DNA of 64,000 bases from Strix aluco (lineage: Eukaryota; Chordata; Aves; Strigiformes; Strigidae). Shown one piece after another: positions 19,801 to 33,000 of the stretch. The DNA is taken from positions 17,759,501-17,823,500 of the forward strand of contig NC_133937.1 of the NCBI RefSeq assembly GCF_031877795.1, given 5' to 3'. The translations under genes were made by a program, and so were the position numbers. The number at the start of each line of letters is the position of its first letter. Position 1 is the first letter of the stretch. A model generated the notes under the pieces. The model made no database searches, had not been told where the DNA came from, and worked only from the letters and a program-made list of their open reading frames with translations.

Positions 19801-22800
19801 TTGCTTTAAATTCAAAGTGTGATTGGTATGTCACTTGGAATTAGTGAGTTTAACACTGGTTTAAGAAGGTTTAAGTTCTTCTAGTACTATGCAGGGGAAT
19901 AGGCCAATGCAATTAAAAGACTGAAAAATAAGTCCAAAGAAATATGCAGCTGAATTCTCTTCCTGCTTCTAGTTTAGTGAGCAATGCACATATACTACCA
20001 GTGACATCAGTCAACAAGACCACTATTCCTTCAAGCCTAGAAGGAACCTAGAGACTGCTGAATCAGAGCCTATCCACTTTGCCTTTCAGTTAATATGGAA
20101 GCTTTATACTGGCTTGTAGTTTTCTCATGATTACCCTGGAGACTGCATTCCAGGCATAGCAAGGTACAATTTCAAAGTCATCTGGCAGTAAGTCAAGTAA
20201 ATTAGAACACTCCAGCCATCTGGTCTCTAATAGCAGCAAACTGACCTACCTGTCTACACTGGCAATTAAGACAAATTCAATTGGCTTGAGGCTAAGGAAA
20301 TCCTGCTGTCCAAGTAAAATACATAACTATGAAACAAGAACCATATGGAAACCGAAAAATGACATCATTTGGGTATCAAAAGACTTATTCATGCTGCTAA
20401 TGTCTACTAACTCTGTTACCAGTACAGAGCTGAGGATTGGATGGTTTAGCTAATTGCAGGATGCACAACTTAACATAAAGGAAACAAAAGTATATACTGA
20501 TGATGTGAGACTTTTTACAGAGCTATTATAATTTGGAAGTTAATTCTTTTATCAAGAAAGTTTCTTCTTCTAAACCAGTACTCCAGAGTTAAAACTACTT
20601 TAAGACATTGTAACTCCACTTCAGCCAAGCAAGCCAGTTCTGACCTTTGAGCATATACAAAACTCACCTGGAAAAATCAGACAGCAATTATCCTCTACAA
20701 ATTAGATTCACAGCTGCAACTAGCTACTTTTACCCTACAAGGAAGTTTAAGGCATACCAAACATCATGCCAAACAGCATGCAGACTCCAAAAGCTCTTCC
20801 AGGTCATTTCCATGTTCTCCGACCTGCAAATCACCAACTTTCAGAGCACCTATTAACACAAATCCTGCTGCAGATGTATACACACATTAGTACTGTACTA
20901 AAACATAACACATGATATAAAAGAGAGAAATTCTCTCATTATTCCAATACTTGTCTGAAAAGCAAGCAACCAAACACCAGAATGCTGCTGGTAGGTTTGC
21001 ATCATCTTTGACAATCTGCTAATATCTTCACATTGGAGAGAATTCTGGTTGATGAGGATCTCCCCACATCCCCACCCCAGTAACTGAGATGCATCCTATC
21101 CCCCCAAGCCTTCCAAGTGTTAAATCAAGTAGAAGTATCTAAAAAGTTTACTTAAGATTAAGGCTTTTGGCTCTGTTGGTAACAGAGTAATAATAACAAG
21201 TCTCACCACAGGAAGTTCACAGATCACCATCAAGTGGAAGAAAGATTTCTTTCCAGATACAGATTCTCACAGGCCACTCTGCTGTGTTTCTAATATAGAT
21301 AAATATTGTACTGCAGTGTCTCTCAACCAACCCAAGCTGTAGCTTCACATGAGTAGTAACAGACTTTCTCCCCAGGGTGGTTTGTTCCTTCATCAGAATG
21401 ACAAACTAAGTTGGAGGTGGCCTCTGTAACAATACTATTAAATTGGTATTTCACTTATCCATGTGTTGGCACAGAAAATATTCAAGGAGCCGAAGAAAGA
21501 AGACAAATTAATACCTATTCTCTGTTACTTCTTGAGTAAGTTTCAGATGCAGAACATTAGTGAAGTTTCTCCCTCTCAAGGTTCTAAGGTATCTGACTAA
21601 ATCAGATGCAAGGCAGATGTCCATTATAAATGCCTTAATTTCACTTTGATATTTAGTTAACTACAAAATCCATTGCTACTTTTTATAACCCATTTTACTT
21701 TTTGAAAACATTACCAATTTGACAGGTGTTAACTACAAGAAGCATTTTAATATACTACAACTAAAAATGTAGGTTGGCTACCAGGCACTGAATTTTAGGA
21801 TCTTCTATTTGTTATATGCAAACTTGTACTGACTTCTGAAGACCAGACAGTTCAACACTGATTTTCCCTCTTCCACAGAAAAAAAGGGCAGCACCCCTTA
21901 TGAGCTCCCTCCTAGAGCACAGTGGTTTCATAGTAAAAGAATTTTTTTCCTTTAAGACAGCAATAGTTTCCTGCAGAAAGACAAAATTTATAAGCATGAG
22001 AAGGAAAAAGCAGTTCTGAACACCTTTGATAGCAGGGGGAGGAGAAATACCAATCATTGATTTTTAAGACAAAACAAATCAGGATAAGCACTCACTTTCA
22101 GCACCTGCTAGGGGCAACGCATTTAGCAGTAAAAGAAAGAATACTCACCACCCCATCATTTACATGACACCGCTTTTTAGCATGTTCTAAATGTAACTAT
22201 TTTGCCAAAGACACTGTCATAACACTACACTTCATTCTAAGTAATTCTGAAATTCTTGCAACAATTCCCACCACGTCTTCCCATGACACTGTTTAAAGTT
22301 ACTGACTTCTCATCTGCCTGTCATCAGTGCTGGCTTATTTATCTGCAGCCTTGTCAAGCAAGTATCTATTTCCATTACCTTGATGGGTTACAAAAACTAA
22401 ATGGGTTTAGTGCTAAACAAAGTAGCAAGGCAGAGAAGGAACTCACATAAGAGATACTACCTTAATCTATTTACTTAAATCAATCTGCAAATGCAGGAAC
22501 TGGACAGAGTTCTGTCTCTCATTGACTTTGCTTAATCCTTTGTTTCCCTCGAGGGGAAACACTACTCATCTAAAATTACCTTTATTGATAAAGTAATACT
22601 TTTCATTGAATTTAAATATTATATTATCTTCATGTGTTCACTAATATATGGTTGAAGTAACCGAAATTCACAGCATTCACCCTTTGGCATAAGCCCTGAC
22701 ACAGTAAGTGTTTCTTCACCAGCACGATATGTACTAACACAGTATTTTATAGTGATTGTCTACCTTCTGTAGCATATTGGACAATTTGTCTTTCATATGA

Positions 22801-25800
22801 GTCTCATTTGACTTGACTAACAGTTAATTCAAGTGTACAGTAAGTTAATGGTGTAAACATTGCTCACATGTTAAATGTGATGTTTTAATTAGCTACAACA
22901 GTATCTAGTTACATTAAACAGAAAAAGGACTAGAAATGGTGGGCTGTTTTCCAAGGAACAGTGCTCATTTTACAGCACCATTAAAAAAAAAACTTAAGTG
23001 TGTCAGAAACTTAATATCATGTGATTGTTTTCCAGCCTGATTTTGCCTTCAGTGCTTCTGACCACTTGTACCAGCTCTGCAAGTAATTCAGCATGTAGAA
23101 GACAACCCACTTACGTGCAGAGTCATCACAATGAATTTGCAAACTGTTACAAAGCAGCCACTCAACGGAAGTAACAGATAGAGAATATTAAAAAAAAAAA
23201 AAATCAAAGAAATGTCTGATCTGGCATTAGTTCCGAGTTAGATGAATACTTACTCAGCTGTTAAAATTAGATTTTAGTAAGTATTAAGCTTACTCTGTGG
23301 TCTGGTAACAACCTACTTTTCACATCTAGAAAAAGCTTTAAACACAACTACTTTCAATAGCATTTGTTATTTATTTATTGACTCACACTGAAAATTATTC
23401 TTTGAAGAGATTCAATGTTTTTTGTGGTAAAGGCTAATATACCATGGCATACCAGCAGATGTTACCAATGTAGTCAGAATCTTCTACTACAGGGTGACAT
23501 AACCAATAAGAGTGGTGTAATCTAATTCCTAGTTGTCAGGGATTCCTTTGGGAATTTTTACCATGTAATACATTCTAAAACCTAATTTCTCACTCAGAAC
23601 AATTATTGTTTTCCATGCCACCTAGAGTAGAACCTACTCTTAGCCACTGTTACAGTCTACATTAAGTCTGGAGCCAGACTACTTCTAGTACAGTGCTTTG
23701 GACTAACATTAATGTACATTACATTATACTTCTCTATGTTCACCCAAGTAAAGCATTGGTCTTACTCTTGCAATGCTGACTGGAAAGCTTAGTTCACACT
23801 ACCAAAATCTGTGGGACTTTTCTTTGTACCAATGGATTTGGTTGGCCCTATTACTGTAGGCAGTAGCATCTGAACATGCTTGATGGGATGGGCAGACTTT
23901 CTCAGTGTAGCTCTGTAACATGAAGCTACTACTATCATCAGCTAAAACAAAGAGGGAATATTAGGTAGTGTAAGCAAGCAACTTGTATGCACTGGACTGT
24001 AACCTTCAAATACTTAGGCTAAAACTACTCATTTTGTTCAATTCCCCTGATTGGCAAAGCCTGGTTTCCCCTCTTGCATACAGATGAAATAATCCCAGTC
24101 ACTGTTAGTTGAAGCTGTAGAGAAGTAAAGCCTCCATAAATTTGTCTTAAAAATTAATCCTTAGATTTGACACTGAATCATAAAGAGACAGCAGAAAGGT
24201 TGATGACTTTAAAACAGAAGTTCTTTCACTGTAATTCGTTAGTATTTTAGAACTCCATTGTGCCAGGCACTGTACAAATACGTATCATCCACAACAACAT
24301 TTAACAGCAGACCATTGCTGAGTCACATTAGAAGAATGTTGACAAATGAACTCCACATTAGAAAAAGGATATTAAAGTGCCACCAACACTTGATAGTATG
24401 TAATTGCTACCACTTTGAGGAGTTATAGGTACCATTTCTAACTGTTAAAACCCTTTTAGAAGTTTAATAGAAATTAATGAAAAATCCTTTAAATCTTTGT
24501 AAGGTAAACACATTTAGAGATTAAGTTCCTTTATACTTGCTATAAGAATGTGGTTGAAAAGAGAAACAGCAGTATTGCTGCAAGTCTGACTAAAAGCATC
24601 TCCTATAACAGGAAGCTACACTCTTTTCCAACATTTTGTCCTATCTGAGGAAGCTGGCTCCAAATTTAAAAGCAATGGAACAGAAGAGAACCACTCTTCT
24701 GAGCAACCATTATACTATATTAAACAGAAACACAAGTTTTTGGCCAGCTAACAAGCAAACTGGAAAAAACATCTGAAGAAAGGAATTGTACTCAATTGTG
24801 AAGGCAGAAGCTAGATCCATCAAGTTCACAAACCGCTTCACAGCTTCCATTCACTTCCTCCATTGCCACACAGTAACAAGGTTAGTTATCAGCATCACCA
24901 GAACATTTAAAACTAGCAAGCCATGTGCAGGGAAGTTTGCTTTTTGCAAGAAAAAAGTGCAAGACAGCTAGGTAAAAATCTGCCACAACAACTCTTTGTA
25001 GCAGTTAGTAACCGCTTCGGGGTTGCAAAGTCTCTTTAGAATTTCACTATCCTGAATAATTGGATAAGAGGTCAGATTCCAACTGCTCCCCCCCCCTCAA
25101 AAAATTGCCACAGCAAAATTGTTATGCCACAAATTAGCTTGCAATTGAGAGATAAAACACTTTATATTCTATACCTTTGAACTACAATAATCACTGATAT
25201 CAAGCTGCGAAGAGGAAAAAAATCCTATCGACCAAAAAATAAATTCCTTCCTGTTGCATGGGGGGTAGAGTGCACTGGGCTGGCAGCTCAAGTGCCAGTG
25301 GAGTCTAGTCAGAGAGCTAAGGAATGTAGGTTTTCTCCAGCATTAACTTCAGAGAAATAAAAGAAATGCCATGCTACTACTTTTTTTTCCCCCATCAGAG
25401 AAAGACTGAAGTCAAGCTGAAACCTACCTAAAATTTAGTGAGGTTCTCACTCCCCACCCCTTTATTTTTTTGAGAAAAAGGGAACTTCTTATAAGTGTGG
25501 CAAGAAATCAAGTAGCACTTTTCCATTTGATACAGTTAAGTCAGTAGTTTGGCAGTTACTATCCCTTCACAAGTCTGTTTTTTCATCATTGTATCAGGGC
25601 AAGCTAAATAAAAAAGTGACCTTTTTGCTACTATTCTGGAGTTTGAGAGAAACCCCATTTGATTATTTCTGTTATTCAGCACAACTATTATTCTCCAAAA
25701 GCAAAGACAGCTAGGCTTGTGAAAGTGATTTTAGTGCAGTCCAAACACTAGTCAGTCTACTAACTTGTTCTCTCACCTAAAACCTCGTAAGAGGTTATAT

Positions 25801-27889
25801 GAAGTAATTTAAGAAAGTGTTTTTACACTTGAGAATAAGTTTTCTTTCAGGTATTGAGTGGTTTTTGTGACCCATTTTAACAGAATCAGATTTTGAAGAC
25901 TTCGCTGAAGGATATTTAGACACCTGTATACACATTCAGAGGCTGAAATGCAGTCAATCTTGAGCAAAGTTACAAAAGTAAGATTTTTAAAAGCAAAGAC
26001 ACACCAAAGCAAGTAACCTCAATAACTTCCAACTGGATGCTTGAAGCAGCATTTTTTTAAATAGTGGTAACTCTTAATATAAACATTCAGTACATCACAC
26101 ACTTCAGTATTAAAAATATCTGCTAAGCAAGTTAAGATGACTGCATGGACACATGTTAGCAACTGACAAGGTTTCCATAGAGTTTAAATAGGAAGGTTGA
26201 ACATGCCACCTTGCATACAGCTAAACCTTAGCACTAATTGTTTCATTCAATTATGTACTACTTTATCCTATTTTGAGATTAACAGTTTAACCATTCATTG
26301 CTTATGCACAGGCAGATATTTTACTCATTTGAGTAGTTATTTTATATATCTCTATATATAGATATTTTACTCATTTATGAGAAGTTGTTCAAAACATAAC
26401 CAAATTTGTGGTCACCAGGAACCAAATCCACCCAAACACTCTTGCAACTTACAAGTTATCTGGCTCTCACATGTACTGACTATCAGTCTGGTTGAAGTCT
26501 GTTTCTGCTCCTTCCAAGGAAGTATTTGTGCAGGCAAACAAGACAAGGCCTGCATAAGAAAAGAAAGTTTTATTAATGCCTTCCTCCTCAAAAACAGTTG
26601 AAGTATACAGCCTCTTCCAAACTCAAGAAGTAGTTTGAAGACAGCAGAGAAAGCAACTCAGCTGGAATAACTGAAGTTCCAGATGACATCTTTTAATATC
26701 TTCCCTGCTTGACAGGAGTCTTCAGACTCTTCTGCAACTGAAGAGTTGATACCCAGAAAATGGCTGAAAGACTAGAATGGGCAAGGAAGTTGATACAGAC
26801 TTTCCTGGCTCAGCCTTTATTAAGCTCCCTGTTTTAATGCACCTGTTCCTTACATTACATACTAACTATTTGATGAGAATTTAATAAAAACTAAAGACAG
26901 AAGAAAACAGTCATTACTGTTTGCCATTACCACAATGACAGCTAAGGTGACACTTGTGACTTACCCAGTACAGGCCAGAATGCTCCTCATCAATTCAGGC
27001 GTTACAGAAATAACTGCCTTATCTCATACTAGTACTTTAGCACTTATGTGACTATACCTGTTTAAGAAACTAATTTCTATAGCTATTTTGTTGTGCACTC
27101 CTCAGCATTTAAGAAGGGACAGGCTTGTTTCTGTAGTTCATGCAAAGACTCAGCTACTAAAATGCAGTTCAAGTTTAATATCATTGTATTTTACTATTCC
27201 AACAGAAGACAAACATTGAAAAGAGCAGAGTCTGGTATGTCATCAGTGTGTCCATTAAAAAGAAAAGACAAAACACAATCTTTACTATCACCTACTTTAA
27301 AAAGATGCATTGCTGGATAAATACCATCACAAGAATATCAAGCATTCCTGAATATCCTTATGAATTGCAAATGCAGTTACATTTACATTCATTACAGAAC
27401 AAGGCTTTTGGTCTTTGCCTACTGCTAGCCTGAACTGAGACTGCCTTGAACTAATCTGTACCTTTTAGGACAGTTAAAGAATTTAGACAATTCAGAATTA
27501 CCATAGAAGATTTACTGTATCCTAGTCAAAGTGACTGAAAACTGCAACAACTCTAGTATGTAGAGCACTGAGACCAGAACACTTGCAGCATACCCAAACA
27601 TTTTAAGCTGCATAAACAAAGCTACCCTAGTATAAAGCTTATAAAACTAGCCAAAGCAGTACTTTCTCAGGTCTGTTATTCATTATTTCCTTTATGCACC
27701 ATATGTACCTGAGGACAAAGATTAAGGATAGTTGCTCAAGTCAAACCTTCTTAGGCCATCACAGAAAATCAGTTTAATATGAAAATTGCTTACCTTCACT
27801 GCAATACTGTACAGAAATACTGTACTTTTCCTATCATGCACTGTAAGCTCTAAATATCATCTTTCATTAGTAGATAGATACAAATTGAG

Positions 27890-28650
27890 GAGCCAAATAT
27901 AGGAGGCACTCTGCTATTAGAAACAAGGAAGAAGTGGTTGGGAATGCAAAGGTCAGGTGCAACCTTAGCTGCAATGACCATGAGATGGTGGAATTCAGGA
28001 TTCTAAAAGGAAGAAACAAGAGAAATCAGACCCTGAGCTTCAGCACAGACTTTGGCATCTTCAGGGACCTACTTGGAGAAAACCAATAGGACATAATTCT
28101 TAGAAGAGGGCTTCTAGAGAGCTGGTTGATTTTCAAGGATCACCTCCTCCAAGCTCAAGGATGGTTCACCCTGATGAGCAGGAAGACAAGCAAAGGTGGC
28201 AGGAGGCCTGCATGGATGAACAGAATGTTCCTGACAAAACTGACATAAAAAGAAGGCACACAAGAGGTAGAAGCATGGACAGGTGACTCAGGAGGAATAC
28301 CAAGACACTACCTGAGCATGCAGGGATGGGGTCCATCCCAAAGACAATCTAGAGTTGAATCTGGTGAGGGACATGAAGGACAACAAAAAATTATTGTGTA
28401 AGTACAGCAGCTGCAAAATGAAGACTAGGTAAAATGTAGGCCCACTGCTGAATAGGTGGGGGGCCTGGTCACAACACAGAAATGGCTCAAGTACTCAGTA
28501 CCTTCTTTACCTCAGTTTTTACTGAGAAGATCTGCCTTCAGCAACCCCAGTCCCCAAGACGCACTGAAAGTTTGGCACAAGGGAAACTTATCCTCAGTGG
28601 AAGAAGATCAGGTTACATTCGCTCACTATTCTGTGGGTGTAACCACTGAT
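27890..28650 (+). mobile_element. CR1 LINE fragment, ORF2 part, plus orientation
   Basis: A degenerate stretch of the CR1 ORF2 region between the endonuclease and reverse transcriptase domains. Recognisable plus-strand pieces are CNDHEMVEFRILK (27,972 onward), SWLIFKDHLLQAQ (about 28,120), GRRPAWMN (about 28,205) and VFTEKICLQQPQ (about 28,520). They are broken by stops and frame changes. Both ends are truncated, with no CR1 3' tail. It is nonfunctional. It lies in VCL intron 1 and points toward the oppositely oriented CR1 at 29.1-30.1 kb. Confidence 0.85.
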
Positions 28651-29094
28651 GGAAAATGCAATGCAGTTTTATTACAAAAGGTCTCTTCATAAGAATTCTA
28701 AGCCAACAGCAGCAAGACACACAAGTTTTCTACAGGAATGGCTTGTTTCTTTTCTTCACTTCTACTGAAGAACCCTGACATGAATCAGTTTCCTACCCTA
28801 CCAATGAAGGCAGGGTATGGGGAAACTGTTCTAACACACATTCTCTCAGTGAGAAAGATCATCATCAACTAAGAGCCAATATGAGCTGACAGTTTCAGTA
28901 ATCATGGAAAGCCTTTGGGAGTTGAGGGCTTTATTTCCTTCTTTCCCCTTTCCAGTTATCCACTGATCATTATTCATAATGAAATAATTATTCTGAAGCA
29001 TCAGAACATTATTTACTTCAGAGTAAGAGATTTGTTCCAGAGTGAGTTCTTCAGTACGCTTTCACAGAAAACTTTGATTCCCATCTCAGGATAG

Positions 29095-30085
29095 GGACAA
29101 GTACAAGTACAACTACAACAAAGACCATCTAGTTGCAACCCCCCCTGCCATGGGCAGGGACACCTTCCACTAGACCAGGTTGCTCAAAGCCTCATCCAAC
29201 CTGGCTTTGAACACATCCATGGAGGGGGCATCCACAACTACTTTAGGCAACCTTACACTGCCACAACTTCTCAAATATGATGGACAGTGGCTTAGCCATT
29301 TCATTCATCAGTTCCCTCAGGACCTGTGGATGCATCTCAGCAGGTCCCATGAACTTGTGCACCTTCAGGTTCCTTAGTCTTAAACATCATCTTCTCCTGC
29401 AGTGGGCGGTTCGTCATTCTCCCAGTCCCCACCTTTACCTTCTGCATCTTTGATGTTATGGTTGGAGCACTTCCCAGTGAAGACTGAGGCAAAAAAAGCT
29501 GTTGAGTACCTCAGCCTTCTCCATATGCTGGGTGGCCAAGTCTCCTGTTTCCTTCTGGAGAATGCCCACATTGTCCCTAGTCTTCCATTTATCACTGACA
29601 TACCTATAGAAGCTTTTCTTACTGCCCTTGATGTCCTCGGCCAGATTTAAATCTACCAGGGCTTTGGCCTTTCTAACCTGATCTCTGGCTGCTTGGACAG
29701 TTTCTCTGTATTCCTCCCAGGCTACCTGTCCTTGCTTCCACCTTCTGTAGGCTTCCTTTTTATGTTTGAGCTTGTCCAGGAGCACCCTGTTCATCCATGC
29801 AGGCCTGGTGTTCTTACCTGACTTCCTCTTTGTTGGGATGCATCGCTCCTGAGCTTGGAGGAGCTGATCCTTGAATATTAACCAGCCTTCTGGGGCCACT
29901 CTTCCCCCCATGGCTTTATCCCACAGTACTCTACTCTGCCAAACAGATCCCTGAAGAGGCCAAAGCCTGCTCTCCTTAAGTCCAGGGTAATGAGTTTGCT
30001 GTGCACCCTCCTCACTACCCTAAGAATCTTGAACTCCACCATTTCATGGTCACTGCAGCCAAGGCTGCCCTTGAGCTTGTAGACT
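29095..30085 (-). mobile_element. CR1 LINE, internally deleted copy with 3' end
   Basis: Read on the minus strand, it starts in the endonuclease end ([14 protein letters not shown], about 30,060-30,020). It continues through the linker region ([48 protein letters not shown]; 29,880-29,590) and a frame change near 29,490 (NSFF then ASVFTGK). After a piece with MHPQVLRELMDEMAKPLSII (about 29,345-29,290) it passes directly into the CR1 3' region (AGGTGTCCCTGCCCATGGCA in antisense, about 29,170). Most of the reverse transcriptase is missing. The 3' end lacks the usual ATTCTATG octamers and instead has a TTGTAC/TTGTAG-like simple tail near 29,098-29,122. The copy is inactive. Confidence 0.88.
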
Positions 30086-33000
30086 TGAATTATTAGTCAA
30101 AGTAAACAAAGGAAGGGTTTGCCCTCTCTACTGATTCTCTATCCTGTTTTTCATATTCTTACAGATGCACTAGGGCCTGAAATTACTACAGGGACAAACT
30201 AGACCTACTTCCAAATACTATGCATGTTGCTTCTCCCCACACCCCCAATTCAGTTTTGAGCTGCTAGGATGCTAGGCTCATGTTTTCAAGAGATATTCAT
30301 TGGTGAAATATTTGTAACCGAAAAGATCCAGCCTTTATTTCATCAGTTTATGTCTCACGCAGCAAATCATCTTGTATCCACAAAGTGTTTTCCAAAATGC
30401 AGGTAGTCGCAATAACCACTCATCTGTGGTGTATTTCCATGCGTCAACACAAGTTGTTACTTTAGACTCCAATTAGAGGACAATTTAGAGTTAATTGTCT
30501 CTTGCCTGTTGTCATAAAATTTAAAGAAGAAATTACACAATTAAACATTACAATTAATTTAGTAGATGAACTTATAACAGTTATAGTTATAAAAAAGATA
30601 CTTTACTGTTCAAATTAGATAAGAACAATGTTCCTTAGTAAGAGCTCCTACTTCTGTGTTTAAAGATAAATACCAGGAAGGTTATAATTTTGCAGGAATT
30701 AAGAACCATGACCACAGATGCAAGTTCTGTATCAAGAAGAATTGTTTCTCAGCATTTGACTGAGCAAGTAATAGAATAGAACCTGGCTCACTAAAGGAAA
30801 AAAATATTACATTGCAATGTGCCTTAAGGTCTAGCCTGCAAGTCTGACTCGCTTTTCAGAGTGAGAAATGGCAGCAGAAGATGGATATTACTAACAGTAG
30901 ATACTTTATCTTCATATTTGAGGTGAAAAAATACAAAACCAGTAGGACTAAGTAAAACAATGCAATCAGAAACAAGAGCTTAGGAACAACACATACAAGC
31001 TGTGCAACAGAGAAGTAGAGATAAAAAGCTGGTCTTAGCTGTATGTGAAGCCACTACCAAATTGAGTAATACTCAAGGCAAGGACTGACTAGGACTAGGA
31101 CCAGCCTATTCTCTCCTTTGGAAAACTCACTGCCAAAAAAAGTGTCATTTAATAATTCTAGCAGATTTGGAACAAGAAACATACCCTAGCATTTGCAACC
31201 ACCAGTTAATGATTTTAGGCATCATTTCCAGTAATTGGCATTAACACCACATGTTTGCTAACATATCTTGAAAAACACTGTTTAGTTCTGCCCCCCACCC
31301 CCTCCAGTCCTCTCAAAGACTTGCTTCATCAATTCAAATTTCAACTATATTGGGAAGGGGAAGACATATGTAAATTACTCCACTTACGTTCTGAAGCTAC
31401 ACATTTCTAAGTGTAAAAACATACTGAACCATGTTTTATTTGGTTCACTGTTTTATTAATCTTCATAAAAGGAATTCCATGTTTACAATCCAATATCACT
31501 ATGTGGAGAAAAACACCTTCTTGTTTCAAAGCACAAAGCAAAACTACATGACACTGAAGCTACAAGCAGCCAGGAACAAGAATAAATTGCTTAACATTGG
31601 CCTTTAATATGGATTTAACAGCTCCTCCCTCACTGGTGCAATTCACTTATGCAGCAGAAAGCATATGTTAAGTTTCCCGGAGCAGAAATGGTATACACCA
31701 TATAGTTGGCATATGGAATTTTTTAGTCCAACTGCCACTTTAAGGTTATCCATTCCACAATAATAGTCTCAGGTTTTATGCCCAAAAAAGCAAGCTGCAT
31801 GTGATTACTAATGGAGACAGTCACCATCTCTATGCACATTTAAAGAGAGAAGAAAATATTCCTTTTAAAGCTGATGGAAGACTGGTATAAATTAAGTCTC
31901 TAAACATAACAGAACAAAGATTATTCCATTCAAATCAGAAGCTGATTTATCACTTACATAAAGGTAATTCCTAACAGATAAAAGCAAGAAAGTAGTTTAT
32001 GATGTGCTTTTGTTATTACAAAGTTGCTTTCTGTCTGATTAATAATTAATCACTCTTCTCCCTGTCCCTCCCATGCACACACCCTGATGGGTTTTATCCG
32101 CTTTCTCAGAGAATATGGCCACAGTTCCCACAATATGTTAATTTGCCCCTAAAGAAATTGCAGGTACACTGAAGTAGAATGTTCTATTTCTAAAAATAAG
32201 GAAATTTTTATTATTTAAAAACCACTTTCTCTAACACTAATCACAAGTTTCTACTACACAGACAAGACCTAGAAACCTGTAAGGAAAAGACATTCTCTCA
32301 TGAGATCAAGGCTCTTCCAATATGATAAACTGGAGATGTGGAGGTGCAGATCTATACATATCCCCTCACAAGTTACAAACATCAAGAAAAAAAATCAGAA
32401 AGTTACAACCCCTTGAGCACCTTTTTCCTTTCTTCTCCATCCTTTTCCAAGATACATAAATATTGCAAGCTAATTCTCTCAAAAAAAGAGAAACACTAAC
32501 CCACCCTCGACAGCTCACTCCTCTTATGTACCCTGAGATACAGGCAAGTCAGCTACAGCAGAAAACTTAGGGATGAGGAAGCTGTTTTACTGTCCCCTCT
32601 CTGCAACAGTCAGATCACTTCTCCTCATTCTAAGTGTTTAGCCATGTATCTGACTTTCGCTGCTGCAGTCTTCACAAGGATTTCAAGGCAGGCTGCATTT
32701 TTCACAATTTCATTTCTATAGGTGATTTCTAAGTTGGTGGTTTGCAGGCGTTGGTAGGCAATTTACAGCCTGTCCAGGGAAAATGCACAGCTCTTTCTGC
32801 ATGGCCCTGCAACCCCAGGGAACTTCTCACTTGACAGAGGCCCATGGATATGTACCCAGAACATACAAATTGATTCAGGTCATTACTACTTCTTCACCAT
32901 TAAGATGAGATAGGACAGCTGCTATAGCTACACTAAATCCAATTCTTCCACAGTTAAGGTTTTTTGGTTGGTTGGTTTTAAACTTTATGTCACTGCTTAA

